A stretch of DNA of 64,000 nucleotides from Tolypothrix sp. PCC 7910 (GTDB lineage: Bacteria > Cyanobacteriota > Cyanobacteriia > Cyanobacteriales > Nostocaceae): positions 1,117,501 to 1,181,500 of the forward strand of contig NZ_CP050440.1 of assembly GCF_011769525.1 (NCBI RefSeq), written 5' to 3'. The position numbers and the translations under genes were made by a program. Positions 17,777 through 27,000 of this stretch are shown here, piece after piece; position 1 is the stretch's first letter, and each line of letters starts with the position of its first letter. The notes under the pieces are model-generated. The model made no database searches and was not told the DNA's origin. It was given only the letters and a program-made list of their open reading frames with translations.

Positions 17777-20644
17777 ATGCCAAGCTTTGCCAAATACAAT
17801 CTCAGTTTTTTTCTCGGTAGTTATTTATTTATTAATGTAGTTACTATAACATCATTAGCCGTAGGGTTAACTCCACACAAGACAGGTATAAAAATTTCCC
17901 AAAATACAGATAGCACAGCAGCACACAAAGCATTCAATGAGGCTGAGAAACTACGCCAACAAGGAACAGTAGAATCGTTGAAGCAGGCGATCGCTAAATA
18001 TGAAGTGGCATTAGGTCTTTACCGGGCGGTAGGCGATAAGCTAGGTGAAGCCCTGACTTTGAATAATATTGGTTTTGCTTACTCAGCTTTAGGAGAACAA
18101 AGCAGAGCAGTAGAATATTATACTCAAGCATTACCATTAATGCGGAGTTCATCCTATGGTGGTGGCTCAACTCGTGGAGGTAGAAATCTTTCAGGAGAAT
18201 CCTTCGTCCTTACCAATATAGGTACTATCTATGATTCTTTAGATGATAAGCAAAAAGCATTGGCATACTATCAGCAAGTTCTCCCCTTAATGCAACGTAT
18301 GGGAGAGATGAATGGGGAAGCACAAATCTTTAATAATGTTGCTCTCATTTATGATTCTTTAGGGGAAAAGCAAAAAACCCTTGACTATCTTAATCGAGCC
18401 TTACCAATATGGCGAGAGTTGGGCGATCGCTCAGGGGAAGCTTTCACAGTCAATAGTATTGGTGTTGTGTATGATTCTTTAGGTGACAAGCAACAGGCGC
18501 TGAAGTACTACAATCAAGCCTTAACCACATCTCTTGCTGCTGGCGATCGCTCTAAAGAAGCTATTGCTCTCAACAATATTGGTTTAGTCTATAACTCTCT
18601 AGGCGAAAAGCAAAAAGCACTAGAATACCTCAACAAAGCCTTACCATTGAGACGTGCGCTAGGCGATCGCACAGGGGAAGCCCAAACCTTAAATAATATT
18701 GGTTTAGTCTACGATGATTTAGGTGAAAAACAACAAGCACTTACTCACTATCAGCAAGTTCTGTCCATTTGGCGTGAAGTTAAAAGTCGGTCTGGCGAAG
18801 CTTTAACTCTTAACAACATTGCTTTAGCCTACAATGACTTGGGAGATAAGCAAAAAGCAATAGCATATCTCCAACAAGCACTACCTTTATGGCGTATAGT
18901 CGGACACTATTCTGGAGAAGCTCTTACCCTCAAAAATATTGCTTTTTTAGAAAGAGGTAGAGGAAATCTATCAGCTTCTCTCAGCCAAATTGAAGCAGCA
19001 ATAAAAATTGCCGAATCATTGCGGACTAAAGTTGCTAGCCCCCAACTAAGAGCTTCCTACTTTGCTACAGTACAGGATTATTATGAGTTTTACATTGACC
19101 TGCTGATGCAGTTACATCAAACTAACCCATCACAGGGTTATGCTAGCAAAGCATTGGAAGCTAGCGAAAGAAGTAGAGCCAGAAGTCTACTCGATGTTCT
19201 TAACGAAGCTGGTGCTGATATTCGCAATCAAGATAATCTTCAGGGGGAGTTTTTAGTAGCGCAAGAGCGCAAGTTGCAACAGCAACTCAGCGCCAAAGAA
19301 CAACAGCGAGTTCAAATCCTCAGCGGTGAATATACTCAAGCTCAAAAAACAGCCATAGAAACAGAAATTACTAACCTACTAACTGAATATCAAAACATTC
19401 AAGACCAAATTCGCGCCACCAGTCCCCGCTATGCGGCTTTAACCCAACCCCAACCCCTTACTTTGTCACAGATTCAACAACAAGTATTAGATGACAATAC
19501 ATTACTATTGCAATACTCATTAGGTGAAGAACGCAGCTATTTGTGGGCAGTTACAAAAAAAGGAATTACTAGCTACGAATTACCCAAACGTGCTGATATT
19601 GAAGCATTAACAAAGCGTTTTCAGCAAGAAGAATTAGTTCCCGCACACCAGAGAATTAGAAAATCTCAAAATGCTAAAGCATCTTTATCTTTGAGTAAAA
19701 TACTCTTACAACCAGTAGCAAAATTATTAGGAAATCAGCGATTAGTCATTGTTGCTGATGGGGCATTGCAATATATTCCGTTTGCCGCTTTACCTACTCC
19801 TGCCTCCACTAACGCACAGGATGCAAGAGAATATTTAATCGTTAATCATGAAATTGTTAGTTTACCTTCAGCTTCTACATTAGCGGTATTAAGAAAGGAG
19901 ACTGCTCATAGAAAAACCCCTCCTAAAACTGTGGCTTTAATTGCTGACCCTGTTTTTTCTGTTGATGATGAGCGATTGCATACTACTGTTAAATCTGCTC
20001 AAAATCAAAATTCAGATGTTCAAGCACTAGCGTTATCTAGAGCGGCTTTGGAAGCGGATGTTAATCTCAGCAGATTAACTTTTACGCGCACGGAAGCCGA
20101 AGCAATTATTGCTTTGTTACCACAAAATCAAAGCAAAAAAGTCTTAGATTTTGCTGCTTCTCGCAATTTAGCTACCAGTTCAGAATTAGCACAATATCAA
20201 ATTGTGCATTTTGCTACTCATGGCATTCTTAACAGCAAAAACCCAGAATTATCAGGAATTGTACTATCGCTCTTTGATCAACATGGCAATCCTCAAAATG
20301 GTTTCTTACGATTGCATGATATTTATAACTTAAATCTGCCAGTCGAATTAGTGGTGCTTAGTGCTTGCCAAACTGGACTTGGTAAGGAAATTAAAGGTGA
20401 AGGATTAGTCGGTTTAACTCGCGGTTTTATGTATGCTGGTGCGCCTCGAGTTGTGGTGAGTTTGTGGGATGTACAGGATCAGGCGACATCTGAACTGATG
20501 AAGCGGTTTTATCAAAAGATGTTGACCCAAAAGCTTAAACCCGCCGCTGCACTTAGAGCCGCACAAATAGAGATGCTTAAAGAAAAACAGTGGAAAGTGC
20601 CTTATTATTGGGCTGGGTTTATCCTTCAGGGTGAGTGGAATTAA
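17777..20644 (+). CDS. TPR-CHAT protein (caspase-like protease with tetratricopeptide repeats)
   Basis: A 955-residue protein. It opens with a hydrophobic segment (about 9-31) that may be a signal or anchor. Eight to nine 40-residue TPR units follow (about 45-400), of the pattern [21 protein letters not shown] helical region (400-560) leads to the C-terminal CHAT domain (about 620-955), with His815 in VHFATHG and Cys864 in [10 protein letters not shown] forming the putative catalytic dyad, and [10 protein letters not shown] near the end. CHAT proteins (named after caspases and HetF) are cysteine proteases or adaptors in bacterial signalling; HetF controls heterocyst development. Both dyad residues are intact. 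Targets are unknown. It is transcribed alone. Confidence 0.92.
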   Translation: MPSFAKYNLSFFLGSYLFINVVTITSLAVGLTPHKTGIKISQNTDSTAAHKAFNEAEKLRQQGTVESLKQAIAKYEVALGLYRAVGDKLGEALTLNNIGFAYSALGEQSRAVEYYTQALPLMRSSSYGGGSTRGGRNLSGESFVLTNIGTIYDSLDDKQKALAYYQQVLPLMQRMGEMNGEAQIFNNVALIYDSLGEKQKTLDYLNRALPIWRELGDRSGEAFTVNSIGVVYDSLGDKQQALKYYNQALTTSLAAGDRSKEAIALNNIGLVYNSLGEKQKALEYLNKALPLRRALGDRTGEAQTLNNIGLVYDDLGEKQQALTHYQQVLSIWREVKSRSGEALTLNNIALAYNDLGDKQKAIAYLQQALPLWRIVGHYSGEALTLKNIAFLERGRGNLSASLSQIEAAIKIAESLRTKVASPQLRASYFATVQDYYEFYIDLLMQLHQTNPSQGYASKALEASERSRARSLLDVLNEAGADIRNQDNLQGEFLVAQERKLQQQLSAKEQQRVQILSGEYTQAQKTAIETEITNLLTEYQNIQDQIRATSPRYAALTQPQPLTLSQIQQQVLDDNTLLLQYSLGEERSYLWAVTKKGITSYELPKRADIEALTKRFQQEELVPAHQRIRKSQNAKASLSLSKILLQPVAKLLGNQRLVIVADGALQYIPFAALPTPASTNAQDAREYLIVNHEIVSLPSASTLAVLRKETAHRKTPPKTVALIADPVFSVDDERLHTTVKSAQNQNSDVQALALSRAALEADVNLSRLTFTRTEAEAIIALLPQNQSKKVLDFAASRNLATSSELAQYQIVHFATHGILNSKNPELSGIVLSLFDQHGNPQNGFLRLHDIYNLNLPVELVVLSACQTGLGKEIKGEGLVGLTRGFMYAGAPRVVVSLWDVQDQATSELMKRFYQKMLTQKLKPAAALRAAQIEMLKEKQWKVPYYWAGFILQGEWN

Positions 20645-21370
20645 AATTGCAGGCTGCAAAATTTGGTGTAGACAACATTGTTACATTCTGATACACTCAA
20701 CTCTACAGATATTTGAGCAAGTTTATCTATAGTCTTCTCAATTAATTGAGATTAAGTGTTTTTTAGGTAGCGCATGGTGAATATTATTTCACTGGCAGAT
20801 TACCAAGGCTTTTGGCGAGAACGTAATCAAAACACTAGACAAGATTCTTCGTTGAACTCAGTATATTCTCAGAAATATTAGAGATTTTTTTGGAATTCCG
20901 AAAAATGAACTTGTAGTTAACCTGAAGTGTTAGATATGAGGTGTATTATTTGACGAAGCCTGCTTCATAAGGAAGTAGTAACAGGCTTAATAGGTAACAA
21001 CAAGGATGAAATTATGGCTATGTGAGTTTCGCGATCGCGCTTTAGCTGCCTTCAGAACTGCTCAACTCGATCGAGCTTATGCCCTAAATTATAGAAGATC
21101 GCTTCACATTTTTTAGCTTGTAGTATGAACGTAAAGGCTTTACCCATCGATCCGAGCGATCGCTATGTTTTTATCACGGATTTGTGGGATGAACCTTGGA
21201 AAGATGAGAACGCAGAAGTTGTTTGATATTCACTTTTTCACGATCCAGAACTTTCGAGTCTATGGTTACTGTGGCTGAGTTGTTATCTTGGCGTAATCAG
21301 TGATTTGAAAATTAACAGTAGTTCTACCAAAAATATGTTGCTCCAGTTATCGTAAAGAAGCGATCGCACT
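20645..21370. other. Intergenic stretch with short possible coding relics
   Basis: About 725 bases without a normal gene. It contains two small frames beginning with ATG, at 20774-20881 (35 residues, MVNIISLADYQGFWRERNQ) and 21125-21226 (33 residues, starting MNVKALPIDPSDRY). Neither has a clear ribosome site or known family. They could be tiny genes or remnants. Confidence 0.4.
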
Positions 21371-23080
21371 ATGAAAATTCACGATTATGCTATTCAAGGA
21401 AATATTGCAGGTGTACGGGGACAATTGACTAAAGGAGTTGATATCGAACGACTCGATAAATCAGCACAAACACCATTGATGTGCGCGGTAAGTAGTGCCG
21501 ATGCCAGCTTGGAAATGGTGCAATTTTTGGTAGAAAACGGTGCAGACATTAATGCAATTGGAGGGGATTATAATTCTACTGTGCTGGGATTTGCCATTCA
21601 ATCGGGAAATTTTGATAAAATTAAATATCTTGTGGAAAGAGGAGTAAATATTCACGCTCCCGGTGCAGATGGGTGTGATGTTTTAATTGATGCAATATAC
21701 AGCCAGAATATTTCTTCAGGTGAGAATTTAATCTCGATTCTCCGCTTATTAATTGCTAGAGGTGCAGATTTAAGAAAGAATCAATATGGAGCATCTGCGC
21801 TGACTGCTGCTGCTTATCTATGCCACTTTGATGTTGTGGATTTTTTATTAAAAATAGGTGCAGATCGAGAGCAATTGCAATGGACGAAATTAATGTATGC
21901 AATTGTATTTGGAAGTGTGGAAGAAGTAAAGCAATTAATCGATGCGGGTGAGGATTTAGAAGCGTGGGATTGTTGTAACCGGACACCGTGGATTTTAAGT
22001 TTGCAAGTGGGTAATATTGATAAAGCGAAATTACTTTTACCATCACCAGTCGAACGAAATAAATATCTTACATCTGAAGAACCAGAATTAATGTATGCGA
22101 TCAAAAATAATCATCTAGAACTGCTTGAATGGCTAATTGACCAAGGCTTTGATGTTGAGACTGCTGACCATTATGGCACAACTCCCTTGGTCATGGCAGC
22201 CGAACGAGGTGCGACTGATTGTGTGAGAATATTATTGGAAGCTGGAGCAGATGCCAGCAGATGTGAAGATTACAATCGAAAAGCAATTAATAGTGCTAGC
22301 AATTTAGAAATAGTCAAACTACTTGTCGATGCAGGTGAAGATTTAAGCGATATCAATGAAGAGATGCAGCAGTTATTAACGGGGTTGAGTTGCGATCGCG
22401 AAATATCAAATATCAATCGGGAGCAATATTTAAGTGGTAAATATCCGCGATTTGGAACAGCTAATCCCGAAATCATGAAAATTGAATTTTGGCACGCAAT
22501 GGTCAGAAGTCATGTCACAGCATATACTGCGAGAAATACTTTTAATAATGGTGATAATACTTTTGAAGACGAAGCTGTGTGGTGTTTTCAAAGATTTGGT
22601 CGCACAATCACCCAATTACCAGACGGCAGAATTATTCAAATTGCTGGAGAACATGAAGATTATTACGATCCAGATTTTTGTATATATAATGATGTGGTAG
22701 TTTTCCAAAATGACGGCACATTTACAATTTTTGGCTATCCCCAAGAGGTCTTTCCTCCTACAGATTTTCATTCAGCAACTTTAGTTGGAGATTATATTTA
22801 TATAATTGGGAATTTGGGCTATAGCAACGCCAGGATTTATGGTGAAACACCTGTTTATTGCTTAAATTGGCATACATTGAAAATCGAAAAAATTGAAACG
22901 GCTGGAGAAAAACCAGGCTGGATTAGTCGGCATAGGGCATTTTATCGAGAAAGCTCAAAAATATATATTACTGGTGGAAAAATTTGTACGAAAATAGGAG
23001 AAGAAACAGATTATATAGATAATCAAAATTCCTATATACTTGATTTAAAAAATATGTATTGGAGTAAAGTTATAATCTAA
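21371..23080 (+). CDS. Ankyrin-repeat protein with kelch-like C-terminus
   Basis: A 569-residue soluble protein. Residues 1-345 hold about ten ankyrin repeats (for example TPLMCAVSSADASLEMVQFL, then VENGADINA, and TPLVMAAERGATDCVRILLE). A short linker with FWHAMVRSHVTAYTARNTF follows. The last 170 residues contain kelch-like blades: TITQLPDGRIIQIAGE, FHSATLVGDYIYIIG and HRAFYRESSKIYITGG. There are too few blades for a full propeller, so the C-terminus is either short or partnered. Both modules bind proteins. No enzyme motif. Function unknown; the ankyrin part suggests a scaffold or inhibitor. Confidence 0.82.
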   Translation: MKIHDYAIQGNIAGVRGQLTKGVDIERLDKSAQTPLMCAVSSADASLEMVQFLVENGADINAIGGDYNSTVLGFAIQSGNFDKIKYLVERGVNIHAPGADGCDVLIDAIYSQNISSGENLISILRLLIARGADLRKNQYGASALTAAAYLCHFDVVDFLLKIGADREQLQWTKLMYAIVFGSVEEVKQLIDAGEDLEAWDCCNRTPWILSLQVGNIDKAKLLLPSPVERNKYLTSEEPELMYAIKNNHLELLEWLIDQGFDVETADHYGTTPLVMAAERGATDCVRILLEAGADASRCEDYNRKAINSASNLEIVKLLVDAGEDLSDINEEMQQLLTGLSCDREISNINREQYLSGKYPRFGTANPEIMKIEFWHAMVRSHVTAYTARNTFNNGDNTFEDEAVWCFQRFGRTITQLPDGRIIQIAGEHEDYYDPDFCIYNDVVVFQNDGTFTIFGYPQEVFPPTDFHSATLVGDYIYIIGNLGYSNARIYGETPVYCLNWHTLKIEKIETAGEKPGWISRHRAFYRESSKIYITGGKICTKIGEETDYIDNQNSYILDLKNMYWSKVII

Positions 23081-23298
23081 TTGAATATCATATTCTGTTT
23101 GCTTATAACAACGATAAAATTTAAAAAATATTGACTTGTGAGTCAGCAATGGTAATAAGTAAATGATTTACAATCACTATTACCATTACGACAATCAGGT
23201 ACTTTCAATTCAAAAAATATTCCATTTTTATTGCTGACATTCAACAGTCAACTACTTTAAGCGGAATAATTTATTTTTGGAGTTTCCTAAAAATTAAC

Positions 23299-23892
23299 CT
23301 AGCTTGAAGGCATCATTAAACGCTGAGGACTAGGAGGAGAAGAAAGGTTCAAGAAGGTGATTAGTTTCAGTGTGCGACGGTTAATTTTCCAACGCCCATT
23401 TTGCAGGATAACTTCATCTTCATAAGTACCATTAGCAACATCAATGCTAGTTTCAGAACGTTTGTGAGTCGCATGGAGATAGGAAGTCATCGTTGCATTA
23501 TTACCATTAACGTTAATGTTGATTGTACCTATCAAATGCTGTGTAGCTACATAGCCATTCCCTTGGAATACCGCATTGACAAAATCTGCCCAAGCATTTG
23601 TGCCGATATATGTCTGGGTGACTCCACTAGGGAAAACCGCTGTAATCGTTGCATTCGGTGTAAAGCAGTCAGTATAAATATTCTTTCCTCCTTGCAGATC
23701 TCCTCTCCCAATTGCATCTGTTCCCAAAGCGTAGCAAACCGTCAATTTTTCAATATCTAATTGAGCATTAGGTTGCGACGCAGAAGCAAATTCAAATGCC
23801 CCCCCCAGTAGTACAACTACAGTAGCAATCACTGCTATTAAGGTTGTCATCCCCGGAAAGCTCATCAATCTCTGAGATTTGTTTTTTTTCAT
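23299..23892 (-). CDS. Secreted NTF2/SnoaL-like protein
   Basis: A 197-residue protein. An N-terminal hydrophobic segment (about 12-38, MTTLIAVIATVVVLLGGAF) acts as a signal peptide or anchor. The remainder has the cone-shaped NTF2/SnoaL-like fold pattern: KLTVCYALGTDAIGRGDL, ATITAVFPSGV, HLIGTININVNGNNATMTSY and the closing EDEVILQNGRWKINRRTL. Members are diverse enzymes or ligand-binding proteins, and no substrate can be inferred. It is divergent from the giant kinase at 24036, with about 140 bases between them. Confidence 0.8.
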   Translation of the reverse strand: MKKNKSQRLMSFPGMTTLIAVIATVVVLLGGAFEFASASQPNAQLDIEKLTVCYALGTDAIGRGDLQGGKNIYTDCFTPNATITAVFPSGVTQTYIGTNAWADFVNAVFQGNGYVATQHLIGTININVNGNNATMTSYLHATHKRSETSIDVANGTYEDEVILQNGRWKINRRTLKLITFLNLSSPPSPQRLMMPSS

Positions 23893-24035
23893 TTAATTTT
23901 GCTACCCTACGTAAGTCATTACCAATTGTGTTACCTGGAATTGCCCATCTAAATGATAGATGTCAGTGTTTTTACAGCAATGCTAAATACTGTTGCATAT
24001 TTGGGAATACTAAATGCGAAACTCGCAAATATCCA

Positions 24036-27000
24036 ATGAGTATGGTTAGCACTCAAGTTAGTATTCCCGGATATCAAGTAAAAGAAATCATTTATGATGG
24101 TTCCAAAACTTTGGTATATCGAGCAATCCGAGAACAAGATTCCTTAAGAGTAGTCATCAAACTGCTGAAAAATTCTTATCCCAGCTTTAGCGAACTGGTA
24201 CAATTTCGTAATCAATATACTATTGCTAAAAATCTTGACTTCCGAGGAATCATCCAAACCTATAGCTTAGAAACTTATCAAAATGGTTATATATTGGTGA
24301 TGGAAGACTTTGGGGGAATTTCCCTTAAGGATTATTTTACTCATCAGACTTTACATATAAAGCCTCTACAGGAATTTTTACCAATTGCTATATCTCTGTG
24401 CGATACCTTAGATTTTCTCTATCATCATAAAATTATTCATAAAGATATTAAACCTGCCAATATTTTAATTAATCCCGAAACAAAGCAAGTTAAATTAATA
24501 GATTTTAGTATTGCTTCCCTACTCCCAAGGGAAACCGAATCCCTAAAAAATCCTCAAGTTTTGGAAGGAACATTATCCTATATATCACCCGAACAAACGG
24601 GGAGAATGAATCGGGTAATTGACTATCGTACTGATTTTTATTCTTTAGGCGTAACCTTTTACGAATTATTAACTGGTCAATTACCATTTCAATCGGCAGA
24701 TCTGATGGAGTTGGTACATAGTCACATTGCTAAAATGCCGGCAGCTTTAGGGAACAGAGAAGAGATTCCGCCAGTACTGTCAGATATTGTGATGAAACTG
24801 ATGGCGAAAAATGCGGAAAACCGTTATCAAAGCGCATTAGGATTAAAGCATGATTTAGAAAAATGTTTAGAACAAATCACAGAAACTGGGGAGATTCATG
24901 ATTTTGAAATTGGTAAGCGGGATATTTGCGATCGCTTTCTCATCCCGGAAAAATTATATGGTAGAGAACAGGAAGTTGAGCAACTATTAGCAGCATTTGC
25001 CAGGGTTTCTCAAGGTGACAGCGAACTCATGTTAGTTGCTGGGTTTTCTGGTATTGGTAAAACTGTCGTAGTTAACGAAGTTCATAAACCCATTGTTAAA
25101 CAACGGGGATATTTTATTAAAGGCAAATTTGACCAGTTTAATCGAAATATTCCTTTTTCAGCATTTGTCCAAGCATTTCGGGATTTGATGGGGCAATTAC
25201 TCGCTGAAAGTGATGCTCAAATCCAACAATGGAAAATTAAAATTATTCAGGCATTAGGGAATGATGGACAGGTGATTATTGATGTCATTCCCGAATTGGA
25301 AAAAATTATTGGTCAACAACCACCTGCAACAGAATTATCCGGTACTGCGGCTCAAAATAGATTTAATTTATTATTCCAGAAGTTTTTACAACTATTTACT
25401 AGCAAAGAACATCCATTGGTGATATTTTTGGATGATTTACAATGGGCTGATTTGGCTTCGTTGAAGTTAATTCAATTATTAATAGCAGAAACAAATCAAG
25501 GATATTTACTCTTAATTGGTGCATATCGAGATAATGAGGTATCAAACGCTCATCCGTTGATCATGACCTTAAATGGCATTAGCAACGCGGGAGCGATTGT
25601 GAATACAATCACCTTACAACCTCTGAGCCGCTCGACATTAAATCAACTCGTAGTTGATACATTAAAGTGTACAGAAGATTTGGCAGTTCCACTTTCACAA
25701 TTAATTTATCGCAAAACACAAGGAAATCCTTTTTTTGCTACGCAATTTCTTAAATCATTACATGAAGATGGATTAATTGATTTTAATTGGCGAGAAGGAT
25801 GCTGGGAATGCGATATCTCGCAAATAAATCAGCAAACCCTCACCTCTGATGTTGTTGAGTTTATGGTATTTCAATTACGAAAACTACCAGAATCGACTCA
25901 GCAAGTATTGAAATATGCTGCTTGTATTGGCAACTCTTTTGATTTAAAAACATTGGCGATTGTTTGCCAATTATCGGCAGTAGAAACTGCTGCATCTTTG
26001 TGGAAAGCTTTGCAGTCAGATTTTATTTTGCCTCAAAGTGCGGTTTACAAGTTTTATCAAGATGCTGAAGAAAAAACTCAACTGAAAATTAGCGATCGCT
26101 ACATATTTAAATATAAATTTTTACATGACCGTATTCAGCAAGCAGCTTATTCTCTCATTCAGGAAGCAGACAGAAAAAAGACACATTTACAAATTGGGCG
26201 ATGTCTACTGCAGGCTACGCCTACGCTTTTACAAAGCATTCCCTCAACCAAACAAGGAGAACAGATTTTTGATATTGTCAATCAGTTAAATATTGGTAAG
26301 GTATTAATTGACGATATCCAAGAACGAAATCAATTAGCGCAATTAAATCTCATTGCTGGAACAAAAGCCAAAGCTGCGACTGCTTATACGGCGGCTGTGG
26401 AATATTCGCTGATTGGGTTAGAATTACTCTGCGAAAATAGCTGGGAAAAACAATATCAATTAACATTAGAATTACATGAATTAGTTGCTGAATCTGCTTA
26501 CTTAAGTGGGAATTTTGAGCAGATGCAACAGCTAACAGAAATTATTTTGCGAAATGCCAAAACATTACTAGATAAAGTTTCTATCTACGAAATTCAGATT
26601 ACTGCTTGCATTATGCAAAGCAAACAAATAGAAGGAATCCAAATTGCCCGTTCAATTCTGCAACAATTAGGCATTCAATTTCCCGAACAACCAACATCCT
26701 TAGATATTCAACAAGGTTTACAGCAAGTTATTGACAATTTACAGGGTAAATCCATTGCGGAATTAGTTCATTTACCGATAATGACAAAACCCGAAAACAT
26801 CGCAGCGATGAAAATTTTAATGCGAGTTCTACCTGCCGCTTTTCAAAGTGACCCGGTGATGGTTCCCTTAATCACTTTTGCAATGGTTCAGTTATCAATT
26901 AAATACGGTAATACACCAGTTTCTGCCTATGGTTATAGTTTGTATGGATTGCTGCTTTGTGGAGCCTTTAGTGATATTAACGCTGGCTGTGAATTTGGTA

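Noticed and set aside
23844-24035. Longer N-terminus of the HstK-type kinase
   Set aside because: It overlaps the divergent NTF2-like gene and adds residues unlike kinase domains.
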